Assembly (NCBI GenBank): GCA_949825045.1
Contig: OX463815.1
Coordinates: 29,751,356-29,815,355 of the forward strand
From: Argyresthia goedartella
Taxonomy: Eukaryota; Arthropoda; Insecta; Lepidoptera; Argyresthiidae
Length of the DNA: 64,000 bases
Direction: 5' to 3'
The position numbers were made by a program, and so were the translations under genes. Below are positions 34,501 through 40,499 of this stretch, piece after piece. The notes under the pieces were generated by a model. That model did no database searches, was not told where the DNA came from, and saw nothing but the letters and a program-made list of their open reading frames with translations. Position 1 is the stretch's first letter. Each line of letters starts with the position of its first letter.

Positions 34501-37393
34501 ATGAGTAGATAGAGTCCCCCAGTCAGTATCAACATCACCTACCTCCGTGTTGGTGTGCGGCAGCGCGGTAGATAACGCTTCGGCATACTTCTCCCTCGTC
34601 CCGAAGTATTCTAACCCGTCCAAGTTTAGACTTGGTGGCTTAGTCCTGACGGATCTACAAGGACGAAAGAGGCGTAGACGCAGTTTCGCGACTACAAGCC
34701 GATGATCCGTCCAGCAGTGTGCTCCGCGCATGAAGCGGACGATTTGGACTTGGGATACATATTTTTGTCTCACTATAGCATAGTCTATAAGATGTCAGTG
34801 CTTGGATCTTGGGTGCATCCACGTGTTCTTGTGCTTGGCGGGAAGTCGGAACATAGTGTTTGTGATCGCCAGGTCGAACTGAGCACAAAGATTGAGTAGC
34901 AGGTGTCCGTTGTCGTTCATGCTGCATACTCCGTGTCTGCCTAGGATTTTAGGCCAGGCTGCGAAATCCTGTCCTACCCTGGCATTAAAGTCCCCCAGTA
35001 AAAAGATCTGTTCCCGGGGACGAATGTGCTCGATACAGTGAGACAACTCCTCGTAAAACCGTTTCTTAATGTCATCAGATTTATCTAGACTAGGAGCATA
35101 GACACTGATTCAAGTAGTTATTATCGTCCAGCTACAGGCGCAAAGTTGTAATACGGCCTGAGATGTGCACCGGGACCCGAGACAAAGCCCGGTCTGCATC
35201 ACACCGAACCTCTCTACGTCAGCCCATCGCCACAGGACTTTACGTCTTCGGAGTCCAATTTGTGAAGCAGTCATCTAAGCAGGAGTATTTTAAGTGCATA
35301 AGTGGTCGCGCAATCGCAGATGCCCTCTCTCGTCCTCATCCCCCTTGGCCCAGTGGAACGGAAACCGCTACGACTGGCGGACGGTTTGAATGCAGTCTCT
35401 GACCGGCAGTCACTTCGGACCTCAACTGCCGCCCTACGCCATCGACATTGCCTTGCTAACTCGCCGGAACCACCAGGACTCGGTGCCTATCAGCGTGAGC
35501 TGCCTTCACCGCCGAGTTAGGCTTGTGCACATGCGGGAGGTGTCCGCGTATAAACCTGTCTGCCGAAGCCTCCAGGCCCCCTCACCGGGTTTAGCCCACG
35601 AGCCGACGTGGTGTACCGGGGTGTGGCCGTCGTGTGCACAACGACTAGCTACTACACCCCGTGAGTACCTATATTGTGAGACATTTGGCATGTTTTACAA
35701 AAATTTACCTAAACCATCTCCTACCAGGAGGAGCCCAAACTTGTTATGTTTTGAAAATATTACTTAGATTTTTAGAATACAGGTGGCCGAAAGGTAATGG
35801 TGTAGTATATTTTCAGAGCCGGCTCACGAAGCCCTTTCTTAGGTATAGGTTTCTGGAAAAGGAAGCAAATCCCAAACAGAATTGATGATGTCATAACTGC
35901 CCAATCAACATCGATTTGCGGGTTTTTTTTACGTAGCTCGACTACGACGACCACTATCTTATCTAATCTATGGGTGGACCAAAGACCCAAGAAATAAAAA
36001 ACAGTACGAGGCATATTGAGATGATGACCTAATCAATGGGAACTCTCTTGATCTTTTCCAGTATTCGATTTAAGACCTGAATGTGCTGCTCAAGTGTCTT
36101 GTTACATTGCACGAGAATGCTCGAACGAGAATTACCGTTTAGGGATCTCCCGTAGAAGTAAACAGCGATGTTGCTTTCTAATCCAGTTTCTGAAAGAGTG
36201 GTCAAATGTAACTGGTGATTAATAGAAGCTTAATTCAAAAGGTTAGTATTTAATCGCACAAAAATACTGATTTGCACAGCAAAAAAAGATCAACAAAAAT
36301 ACATTTAATGTTTTTTAGTAGTTTATGTGACTGCTGCATAATGGAGGGCATTAAAACTCGAGAGTGGGTTTATGAAACGAGCCGAAGGCGAGTTTCATAA
36401 TAATATCACTCGAGAGTTTTAATGCCTAATGATGTACAGTTACATACACTAGTTTACCTACACACATATCATAAGCTCTCTTTGATGTGTTCAGGAACCG
36501 CATGTTTGACCGGCATTGAGGCTCTGCAGTTGTTTAGCTTGTTCTGTAGTACCAACTTCACGCAGACGGGCGTCGGCGTTCGAAATTTGAATGTCAGTAC
36601 CAACTTCACAAACAAACTAGGGACGGCACGCGGGTGAGCGTCGGCGTTCGAAATTTGAATGTCATTATATGTAGAAAAACTACACATAATGACCATAATG
36701 TGTAGTTTTCCAGATACGAAACGAGTTTTTACCAAGTAGTTTAACATAATGCTGATCGTAACGTGCAGTTTTTGAACGCAGTAAAGAGGGTTTATGATAC
36801 GTGTGTAGATAAAATATTTAATGAGTACTTAAGTTTATGTTTTAAGTATTTTTTGTTGTTCTTACATGTTGAACCTAACACGAAGGATAAAGGGGCCTTC
36901 GCTTCGCTCACCACCTTTACCCTTATATTTGCTGTGCAAATCAGAATTTTTGATGTGCAGTTTAATATTTTCCAATTCAAAATAGCGGCACATGATTGGC
37001 CGAAGTTAGACATGAGATTAACAGTCTGTTACATTTGGTCGCTCTTCCAAAAACTGGGCGTAAGTCTGACTCTCGCTAGAGAGCAGCTGTCGTCATCAGT
37101 ACGACATTTATGAAGCACTTAATTTGAGCGTTAGTTTTTCTTTGTCTTTCTTTGTTTTTTTCTAGTCTTTTTACTTCTATGAAGAAGCAACATAAAGTAC
37201 TGTAGCACTGCTTGAATCCCTCTCTCAACAGCTCTACACAGCAGTGATGGAAGGCAGCGGCATCCCGCAGACGAAGCGACTGCAGCGGGAACATATCGCA
37301 GCGGCGTGCGACGTGCTGGACAAGTTCCCCAACTGCGACGCGCGGACCGCGCTCACTAATATCATTGTGGCGATGCACTCCGACCATCTGTAG
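7278..37393 (+). CDS. Pdss2: Decaprenyl/polyprenyl diphosphate synthase subunit 2, seven exons
   Basis: Coding exons are 7278-7594, 9255-9386, 12144-12338, 18437-18573, 29329-29489, 30531-30722 and 37232-37393. Every junction is GT..AG and phases match throughout, giving 1296 nt (431 residues plus TAG), close to the 399 residues of human PDSS2. Family signatures read straight from the exons include [43 protein letters not shown] and [16 protein letters not shown]. The protein is the non-catalytic-looking partner of PDSS1: it resembles polyprenyl synthases but I see no DDxxD metal-binding motif, as is known for subunit 2. With PDSS1 it builds the isoprenoid tail of coenzyme Q in mitochondria. 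The N-terminus (res 1-55) is rich in Ser, Arg and Leu and poor in acidic residues, as expected for a mitochondrial targeting peptide. Introns 4 (about 10.8 kb) and 6 (about 6.5 kb) are inflated by transposons. Confidence 0.95.
8022..8223. mobile_element. Foldback element with telomere-like TTAGG core
   Basis: Arms 8022-8070 and 8175-8223 are perfect inverted repeats of 49 bp (starting TATATATGTCACCGG). Between them lie about nine TTAGG-type pentamers (8103-8146), two of them mutated, plus extra copies of the TTTATAAACTTGCGG motif. The layout is that of a short MITE or foldback element. It lies in Pdss2 intron 1. Confidence 0.85.
8870..9015 (-). mobile_element. SINE-like fragment
   Basis: The + strand carries GATTCGAACCTGCG, the complement of a Pol III box B (GGTTCGAATCC-like), and CCTCACGATGTTTTC upstream of it, as in common lepidopteran interspersed repeats. 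Box A was not found. Confidence 0.4.
9255..9386 (+). CDS. Pdss2: Pdss2 exon 2 (residues 106-149)
   Basis: A pyrimidine-rich acceptor (CCCTCCCTCCCCAG) precedes codons for [19 protein letters not shown], followed by [13 protein letters not shown]. The donor is GTAATG. It enters in phase 2 and leaves in phase 2, matching both neighbours. Confidence 0.92.
9530..9670 (+). repeat. Fragment of an interspersed repeat (LINE 3' end style)
   Basis: GTAGGTCCCGGCTACTGTCG, GGCCCTAATAGGGCAGC and CAGCCTGACACCCCTC resemble a repeat widespread in moth genomes, probably the 3' end of an RTE-like LINE. Assignment is from memory of the repeat type; no coding part is present. Confidence 0.35.
9671..10542. other. 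Pdss2 intron 2, no gene
   Basis: Contains ATTCGCGAATGCG-type short palindromes near 9808 that recur near 11350, and loosely repeated GCTAGCAAGTCCAG-like motifs at 10130-10420. Nothing coding. Confidence 0.5.
10543..11077. mobile_element. TIR element A (MITE) with a nested insertion
   Basis: The left end TACACTGAGGAGCAATGAAAA and right end CATTGCTCGTCAGTGTA are inverted repeats. About 290 bp (about 10565-10860) interrupts the left TIR, which resumes as AAAAAGTTCCAGTGACA; AAAAA at both joints is a possible target duplication. The inner 100 bp (GGGAAAGGCTAGCTTAATGA and so on) also occurs in element B. The terminal TA suggests a Tc1/mariner-mobilised MITE. Confidence 0.75.
11813..11924. repeat. 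Imperfect inverted repeat (about 110 bp hairpin)
   Basis: GACAGAAGAAAACGAG and ATTCTCGGATTAA pair with TTAATCCGAGAAT and ACTCGTGTTCTTTCTGTC. GCAACTC and GAGTTGTC extend the stem inward. It may be a MITE remnant or a folded RNA source; it lies in Pdss2 intron 2. Confidence 0.6.
12144..12338 (+). CDS. Pdss2: Pdss2 exon 3 (residues 150-214)
   Basis: Acceptor TTTATCAACAG; it encodes [20 protein letters not shown] and [18 protein letters not shown], the most conserved block of the subunit 2 family. Donor GTCAGT, phase 2. A decayed partial copy of this exon follows directly at about 12370-12513. Confidence 0.93.
12360..12515 (+). pseudogene. Partial tandem copy of Pdss2 exon 3
   Basis: About 150 bp repeats the second half of exon 3: [15 protein letters not shown] and [17 protein letters not shown] are readable, followed by an intact-looking GTCAGTG donor. 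One Met codon is lost in frame and several residues differ. The first half of exon 3 and a clear acceptor are missing, so it is probably not spliced in, although the frame is still open. Confidence 0.85.
12813..13210. mobile_element. TIR element B (MITE), same family as A, with nested SINE piece
   Basis: Termini TACACTGACGAGCAATGAAA and TTTCATTGCTCGTCAGTGTA are perfect inverted repeats extending to about 28 bp. The inner block matches element A. A headless SINE fragment (13001-13174) is inserted inside. Confidence 0.85.
13001..13174 (+). mobile_element. Headless SINE body, copy E, inside TIR element B
   Basis: It starts GTTTGTTTGATGAGAACGGA with no tRNA-like head and keeps the whole body, with a TATTTATTTATTTATT tail instead of ATT. 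Confidence 0.8.
13211..14037. other. Pdss2 intron 3, no feature recognised
   Basis: Ordinary AT-rich intron sequence; no coding frame, TIR or tail found by eye. Confidence 0.5.
14038..14490 (-). mobile_element. LINE reverse transcriptase fragment
   Basis: On the - strand one reads an altered FADD region ([18 protein letters not shown]), then [30 protein letters not shown] and [15 protein letters not shown] follow, the thumb part of Jockey-like reverse transcriptases. A stop after NANKTR and the lack of both ends show it is dead. Confidence 0.8.
14510..14760 (+). mobile_element. LINE-A 3' end, copy i
   Basis: It carries the family's recurrent 3' sequence: GGGGTTAATCTAACTCAACA, CCCACAGTGGTCCAATGTAG, AATAAAGAAATTTT and a CTTTGACTTTAAC tail. 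It continues from the end of an inverted LINE fragment of another family. Confidence 0.8.
15005..15170. mobile_element. Short TIR element; relative of the 11690-11790 sequence
   Basis: GGCATGACAAGTATCTGACAA pairs with TTTGTCAGATACATGTCACG. The inner part (GTTTGCACGGGATGTTCTACC, then GGGTACCCAAAAGG) resembles 11698-11758 (GTTTGCACGGCAAGTTCTACC, then GGGTACTCAAAAGG), so two diverged copies of one small element flank Pdss2 exon 3. Confidence 0.65.
15380..17615 (+). mobile_element. 5'-truncated LINE with uninterrupted reverse transcriptase ORF
   Basis: An uninterrupted frame of 657 codons (15390-17363) starts without a natural ATG, so the 5' end with the endonuclease is lost. It contains [55 protein letters not shown] (catalytic FADD) and [14 protein letters not shown], then a C-terminal region. 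The 3' end has four TTTGA pentamers. Absence of stops suggests a fairly recent insertion or one under little decay. Near codons 70-135, Asn-rich repeats coded by AAT runs are inserted in frame. It lies in Pdss2 intron 3, same strand. Confidence 0.92.
17975..18230 (-). mobile_element. LINE-A 3' end, copy ii
   Basis: GAGTCAAAGTCAAGTC tail complement, TTTATTACTGTGGATATTTAC and TCTACATTGGA match the other copies in reverse; it ends at ATTAACCCCATACAG. Confidence 0.8.
18340..18420 (+). repeat. Short dispersed repeat with GTTCCCACGACAC
   Basis: GGTTCCCACGACACGGAATCC and nearby ACATGTTTATGTTCATG recur in diverged form at 22390-22440 and, inverted, at 45285-45350. Nature unknown; probably the end of a LINE. 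Confidence 0.35.
18437..18573 (+). CDS. Pdss2: Pdss2 exon 4 (residues 215-260)
   Basis: Acceptor TTAACCTGCAG; it encodes [20 protein letters not shown], then a charged loop rich in Arg, Pro and Glu. Donor GTAACA, phase 1. A ghost of the same exon lies about 80 bp downstream. Confidence 0.9.
18625..18770 (+). pseudogene. Decayed tandem copy of Pdss2 exon 4
   Basis: GTGTTCCTGGGTGAACGGGG onward repeats the exon 4 segment [13 protein letters not shown] as [13 protein letters not shown]. It then meets a stop (GAATGCTAA) where the parent reads through. The copy continues into what matches intron 4 (CTAACATTATCTT against GTAACATCATCTT), so the duplicated unit included the donor, whose first G is now C. 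Confidence 0.75.
18771..20326. other. Pdss2 intron 4, no gene
   Basis: No coding frame of substance; the 101-codon frame at 19152 has no recognisable motif and crosses intron sequence. Confidence 0.5.
20327..20557. mobile_element. MITE with TIR AAAATACTGATTTGCACAG, copy 1
   Basis: Left CATCAAAAATACTGATTTGC and right GCAAATCAGTATTTTTGAT are inverted repeats of about 27 bp. The interior holds GGGTAAAGGGGTTGAGCGAA, opposite to and matching the interior of the copy at 36257-36957. Confidence 0.8.
21000..21090 (+). ncRNA. tRNA-like Pol III unit (pseudo-tRNA or SINE head)
   Basis: GTAGTGGCGCAATTGG fits a tRNA box A and TGTTCGAATCC fits box B. The flanks GTTTGTA and TTCGGAC can pair as an acceptor stem with two wobbles and one mismatch, and a run of eight T follows. 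The T stem pairs poorly (CTGTG/CCACG), so a working tRNA is unlikely. Confidence 0.45.
21915..22259. mobile_element. TTAA-bounded MITE (piggyBac type), copy 1
   Basis: TTAAGGTGATACGAAAAAA and its inverse TTTTTTCGCATCACCTTAA bound 345 bp, with TTAA at each end as in piggyBac target sites. The inside holds GCGTAGTTTGTTTTTAAACA and GCGCTACGTTATTTTA, shared with copies at 28446 and 53680. No coding capacity. Confidence 0.85.
22455..25605 (+). mobile_element. Degenerate LINE with endonuclease and reverse transcriptase
   Basis: An APE-type endonuclease is readable: LCISETW (about 22545), [15 protein letters not shown] and [11 protein letters not shown] (about 23070). The reverse transcriptase follows with [54 protein letters not shown] and [10 protein letters not shown]. 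Frames break near 22876, 23729, 24037 and 24556. The C-terminal frame ends at 25282. A 3' UTR with stem GCCCT-AGC-AGGGC (about 25507) and a TATGAAT tail close it. It lies in Pdss2 intron 4 and is the longest element here. Confidence 0.9.
25606..27719. other. Pdss2 intron 4, mostly unrecognised
   Basis: GACGGACAGACGGACATG at 25950 is typical of the ends of moth LINE/RTE repeats. 26810-27010 (TTGAGCCATCGCTAGTTTGC and so on) looks like an interspersed repeat of unknown type. Nothing else is supported. Confidence 0.4.
27720..28460 (-). mobile_element. Decayed mariner transposase fragment
   Basis: On the - strand, TVTEENV (28440) and [19 protein letters not shown] (28390-28340) are the mariner helix-turn-helix. 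[20 protein letters not shown] (about 27940) holds the third catalytic Asp of the DD34D class. Stops and shifts occur throughout. Its 5' side abuts the TTAA-bounded MITE at 28446, and the usual N-terminal part is absent. Confidence 0.85.
28446..28858 (-). mobile_element. TTAA-bounded MITE (piggyBac type), copy 3, inverted
   Basis: Read on the - strand it matches the copy at 53680 over most of its length (AAACGCGATTGGATGAAAT, TTTTTCCTGTAATTCTGAAG, AAATAGCGTAGTTTATTTTC). TTAA occurs at both boundaries; the outermost TIR bases are diverged. Confidence 0.8.
29329..29489 (+). CDS. Pdss2: Pdss2 exon 5 (residues 261-314)
   Basis: Acceptor TATGTTCCAG. Very GC-rich codons encode [12 protein letters not shown], then [20 protein letters not shown], which matches the LSHGALLAKSC region of the family. 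The donor GTATAC lies at the start of a CA-dinucleotide run. Phase 0 at the 3' side. Confidence 0.9.
29494..29545 (+). repeat. CA microsatellite
   Basis: A nearly pure CA dinucleotide run begins a few bases inside Pdss2 intron 5, directly after the exon 5 donor. Confidence 0.9.
29818..30402 (+). repeat. 53-bp minisatellite in Pdss2 intron 5, about 10-11 units
   Basis: The unit is about GTGACACAACTTACAGGGGT followed by GCAAGGCCGAAGGATAACCG and AGCGACGCGAACG. Unit starts fall at 29871, 29926, 29979, 30032, 30084, 30137, 30190, 30243, 30296 and 30349. Older, more diverged units extend leftward toward 29750. Each unit contains AACTTACAG, which looks like a splice acceptor. Confidence 0.92.
30531..30722 (+). 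CDS. Pdss2: Pdss2 exon 6 (residues 315-378)
   Basis: Acceptor TATCATTCCAG; 64 whole codons encode [26 protein letters not shown] (the hydrophobic strand before the last helices) and a C-terminal acidic segment. Donor GTTAGT, phase 0. Confidence 0.92.
31380..31870 (-). pseudogene. Decayed fragment of a mobile-element-like protein (IPPT..YQAG..WG motif)
   Basis: The - strand reads [20 protein letters not shown] then [10 protein letters not shown] and CGWKRPND. Upstream in another frame it reads [20 protein letters not shown]. This resembles the C-terminal part of a protein repeated in many animal genomes, where PPT-x-AAL-x-xH..YQAG..WG..WGW recurs. I cannot name the family with certainty. Several stops and shifts show it is broken. 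Confidence 0.4.
31892..31994. repeat. Two adjacent hairpins with identical TGAT loops
   Basis: Stem 1: AATAATAGACACTAAC (31892-31907), loop TGAT, perfect complement 31912-31927. Stem 2: GATAATACCTGGATC (31957-31971), loop TGAT, perfect complement 31976-31990, extendable by three pairs past one mismatch. They are 29 bp apart. Confidence 0.95.
32340..35660 (-). mobile_element. Degenerate LINE with endonuclease, reverse transcriptase and C-terminal zinc finger
   Basis: Read on the - strand: [20 protein letters not shown] and LGDFNARVG (about 35000) with [15 protein letters not shown] (endonuclease). Then [34 protein letters not shown] and [11 protein letters not shown] (catalytic YADD, about 33330). 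[16 protein letters not shown] follows, and last a C2H2 finger [20 protein letters not shown] (about 32390). Stops and frameshifts interrupt it many times. The endonuclease resembles the family often mislabelled as craniofacial development protein 2; clade not assigned. It sits antisense in Pdss2 intron 6. Confidence 0.88.
36347..36426. mobile_element. 80-bp foldback element
   Basis: GGCATTAAAACTCGAGAGTG (36347-36366) is perfectly inverted at 36407-36426. The middle holds the inverted pair GAAACGAGCC and GGCGAGTTTC, so the whole can fold into a nested cruciform. Confidence 0.85.
36568..36665 (+). repeat. Direct repeat pair (27 bp)
   Basis: GCGTCGGCGTTCGAAATTTG plus AATGTCA occurs at about 36569 and again at about 36638. 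A hairpin (ATTATATGTAG against CTACACATAAT) follows at 36664-36692. Confidence 0.7.
37232..37393 (+). CDS. Pdss2: Pdss2 exon 7 (residues 379-431) and stop
   Basis: Acceptor CTCTCTCAACAG; 53 codons end in [20 protein letters not shown] followed by IVAMHSDHL and TAG. This matches the C-terminal helix pair of PDSS2. The last codons (CAT CTG TAG) are the first bases of the 59-bp minisatellite unit that fills the next 1.5 kb. Confidence 0.94.
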   Translation, partial: LYTAVMEGSGIPQTKRLQREHIAAACDVLDKFPNCDARTALTNIIVAMHSDHL

Positions 37394-38930
37394 ATGTACA
37401 CAGGTAGATCTTCCAACATCATCAGCTGAGCCAGCGAGCGTGCTCTGCATCTGTAGATGCAGGTAGATCTTCCAACATCATGAGCTGAGCCAGCGAGCGT
37501 GCTCTGCATCTGTAGATGTAGGTAGATCTTCCAACATCATGAGCTGAGCCAGCGAGCGTGCTCTGCATCTGTAGGTAGATCTTCCAACATCATGAGCTGA
37601 GCCAGCGAGCGTGCTCTGCATCTGTAGATGCAGGTAGATCTTCCAACATCATGAGCTGAGCCAGCGAGCGTGCTCTGCATCTGTAGATGCAGGTAGATCT
37701 TCCAACATCATGAGCTGAGCCAGCGAGCGTGCTCTGCATCTGTAGATGCAGGTAGATCTTCCAACATCATCAGCTGAGCCAGCGAGCGTGCTCTGCATCT
37801 GTAGATGTACACAGGTAGATCTTCCAACATCATCAGCTGAGCCAGCGAGCGTGCTCTGCATCTGTAGATGCAGGTAGATCTTCCAACATCATGAGCTGAG
37901 CCAGCGAGCGTGCTCTGCATCTGTAGATGTACACAGGTAGATCTTCCAACATCATCAGCTGAGCCAGCGAGCGTGCTCTGCATCTGTAGATGCAGGTAGA
38001 TCTTCCAACATCATGAGCTGAGCCAGCGAGCGTGCTCTGCATCTGTAGATGCAGGTAGATCTTCCAACATCATGAGCTGAGCCAGCGAGCGTGCTCTGCA
38101 TCTGTAGATGCAGGTAGATCTTCCAACATCATCAGCTGAGCCAGCGAGCGTGCTCTGCATCTGTAGATGCAGGTAGATCTTCCAACATCATGAGCTGAGC
38201 CAGCGAGCGTGCTCTGCATCTGTAGATGCAGGTAGATCTTCCAACATCATGAGCTGAGCCAGCGAGCGTGCTCTGCATCTGTAGATGCAGGTAGATCTTC
38301 CAACATCATGAGCTGAGCCAGCGAGCGTGCTCTGCATCTGTAGATGCAGGTAGATCTTCCAACATCATCAGCTGAGCCAGCGAGCGTGCTCTGCATCTGT
38401 AGATGTACACAGGTAGATCTTCCAACATCATCAGCTGAGCCAGCGAGCGTGCTCTGCATCTGTAGATGCAGGTAGATCTTCCAACATCATGAGCTGAGCC
38501 AGCGAGCGTGCTCTGCATCTGTAGATGTACACAGGTAGATCTTCCAACATCATCAGCTGAGCCAGCGAGCGTGCTCTGCATCTGTAGATGCAGGTAGATC
38601 TTCCAACATCATGAGCTGAGCCAGCGAGCGTGCTCTGCATCTGTAGATGCAGGTAGATCTTCCAACATCATCAGCTGAGCCAGCGAGCGTGCTCTGCATC
38701 TGTAGATGCAGGTAGATCTTCCAACATCATGAGCTGAGCCAGCGAGCGTGCTCTGCATCTGTAGATGCAGGTAGATCTTCCAACATCATGAGCTGAGCCA
38801 GCGAGCGTGCTCTGCATCTGTAGATGCAGGTAGATCTTCCAACATCATGAGCTGAGCCAGCGAGCGTGCTCTGCATCTGTAGATGCAGGTAGATCTTCCA
38901 ACATCATGAGCTGAGCCAGCGAGCGTGCTC
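37385..38930 (+). repeat. 59-bp minisatellite, 26 units, starting over the Pdss2 stop codon
   Basis: Units start at CATCTGTAG and run about 59 bp. I count 26 unit starts from 37385 to 38874. Five units are 63 bp long (37385, 37796, 37918, 38394, 38516) because TGCAGG is replaced by TGTACACAGG. One is 53 bp (37566). The unit contains the small palindrome CATCTGTAGATG and an AGATCT site. Units differ mainly at ATCATGAGC/ATCATCAGC. The first unit supplies the last two codons and stop of Pdss2. Short frames on the - strand recur with the array period and are not genes. Confidence 0.97.
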
Positions 38931-38994
38931 AACACAGACCTTACATGCCGCCGTAAGCACTACAATATGTATCAAACCGTGTCGATTTTTCCTT

Positions 38995-39070
38995 TTATGG
39001 ATTGCGCTCACTAATATCATTGCAGCAATGCGTTCCGACTATCTGTAGACAGATCATCCGACAACCTGAA
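38995..39070 (+). pseudogene. Ghost of the end of Pdss2 exon 7, first copy
   Basis: GCGCTCACTAATATCATTG followed by CAGCAATGCGTTCCGACTATCTGTAG aligns with the final codons of exon 7 including the stop, with scattered substitutions. It lies just past the far end of the minisatellite, so exon 7-derived sequence brackets the array. Confidence 0.75.
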
Positions 39071-39156
39071 CTGAGCCAGTGTGGTGAAGTATGGCTCGAT
39101 CTTTCTAGACGGTCCCGTACAAGCCGATGTGCATTATTTACCTAGGGTAGTTCTAG

Positions 39157-39162
39157 AATAAA
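39157..39162 (+). promoter_or_regulatory. Candidate poly(A) signal for Pdss2
   Basis: This is the first AATAAA hexamer I see on the + strand after the Pdss2 stop; none occurs inside the minisatellite unit. If used, the 3' UTR would be about 1.8 kb and mostly minisatellite. No transcript evidence is available. Confidence 0.4.
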
Positions 39163-39257
39163 ATATTTTTTCCATAGAACAGTGCTTCATAGCAATTTAC
39201 CTTTTCCATAGCAATGGGATGACAGCCATTCGTAAAACGCATTATTCAGAATTTTGG

Positions 39258-39348
39258 TACCGGTAAAAGGGGGCTCATTGGAACTAATACAAAATGTAGA
39301 GATTTGGATGCATTTTCTATTAGTTCCAATTAGCCCCTTTTTACGGTA
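39258..39348. mobile_element. Small palindromic element Q, copy 1
   Basis: TACCGGTAAAAGGGGGCTCA and TTGGAACTAATACAAAATG pair with CATTTTCTATTAGTTCCAA and TTAGCCCCTTTTTACGGTA. A diverged copy lies at 51741-51982. Confidence 0.8.
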
Positions 39349-39404
39349 TATGTTTTTGAGTTAGGTCAATTTTATTCTCACAGTGCGTATATACGGATAG
39401 TTAT

Positions 39405-39502
39405 GTAGTTGACATGGGCGATGTGCTGGACAAATATCCCGACTGCGACGCTCGAACTGCGCTCATGTCGTTGTGGCGATGCATTCCAACCGTAACTTGT
39501 AG
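39405..39502 (+). pseudogene. Ghost of Pdss2 exon 7, second copy
   Basis: GATGTGCTGGACAAATATCC and the following bases encode DVLDKYPDCDARTAL, near-identical to exon 7. A short deletion then shifts the frame, before a degraded copy of the terminal codons and a TAG. It has no acceptor and cannot replace the true exon. Confidence 0.8.
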
Positions 39503-40499
39503 GTAAGAAAGCCAGCGGTGAACTGCACAAGAAAGATCTCAGTGATGGCCTAAGCCTAGATGCCATACTCACTCTTTTAATGTTTCAGGATTACTTAGTG
39601 AACTCGACTTTTTTTAGGAAAAATCAAATTTGGAATCGGATTTAAGGTTTATTAAATAAAATCTAAGACGACTAGCTTCAAGTCGGTGTGTTGAGATGAT
39701 ATTGATTCATAAAAATCGGCCAAAAACAGGTCGGTATATATGAAGTTCATTTGTCGCTGTAGCGGCTACAGAAATACACATTCTTGGATTTCCAACTCTA
39801 CCTATTACGATTTATTAGATACAGCCCGCTGACTTACAAACTGGCAGATGGATGGACAAACAGACATACAGCGGCGGTTTAGTAATAGGGTCCCGTTTGG
39901 CACCTTTCAGGTACAGGACCCTAAAGATGAACATGCGAGGCACACGGCAAATGCGTTGTGGGTCCTTTGAGAACATGAACGACATTTTGAGATGGCTCGT
40001 AATTGTTCAGAAACCAGTTAGGTTTTTTTTATTCCGTCCAATCTGCGCTCTAGCTAGATTCTATAATTATTCCAAAATATGTGCTTTGTTTGTTTCCTGT
40101 TATGTACGGTGCTCCACAAATTTTACAAGTTACAATGGATTTGTTACCAAATAATCGTATATGTAATAGTTTTAGGACATATTTTATGGATAAGAATATG
40201 TTTATGTTGCCTCAAAGTATACATATAAATTTCCTTCTCGCGAAGACTAGATCAAAATATTGTCTCAAAAAGTACCAACAACACAGGGGCCAAATCCATG
40301 AAATATATTTTAACTACTTACAAAAGATGTAAATAATATTTTTTTACAAAATTGTATATTTTTTAGTCTTGTATGCTGTCTATTTTGTATTTTTATATCT
40401 AGTTGGAGTCATGAACCTTCTTAAATAAATTAGGATAACAATTATTCGATATTTCATTTCATTTCATTTTACTTTGTCGTTATTATTATAAGTAAGGTG
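39503..40499. other. Intergenic, degenerate repeat pieces
   Basis: 39760-39930 (CGGCTACAGAAATACAC, GGGTCCCGTTTGGCACC) matches in reverse the repeat at 20700-20890. A TTTCATTTCATTTCATTT run sits at about 40470. No gene. Confidence 0.45.

Larger units (their letters stand above)
36257..36957. mobile_element. MITE with TIR AAAATACTGATTTGCACAG, copy 2, with inserts
   Basis: Left CACAAAAATACTGATTTGCA and right GCTGTGCAAATCAGAATTTTTG are the family TIRs. GAACCTAACACGAAGGATAA near 36870 matches copy 1 inverted. It is about 470 bp longer than copy 1, partly because a foldback element (36347-36426) and other DNA lie inside. Confidence 0.7.

Noticed and set aside
37076..38640. A family of - strand frames (MQSTLAGSADDVG...) that repeat about every 60 bp
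   Set aside because: They arise from reading the minisatellite; unit length is not a multiple of three and one of the three frames always stops, so they are not genes.
37385..38930. CRISPR-like array
   Set aside because: Units are contiguous near-identical tandem copies with no unique spacers, in a eukaryotic gene.
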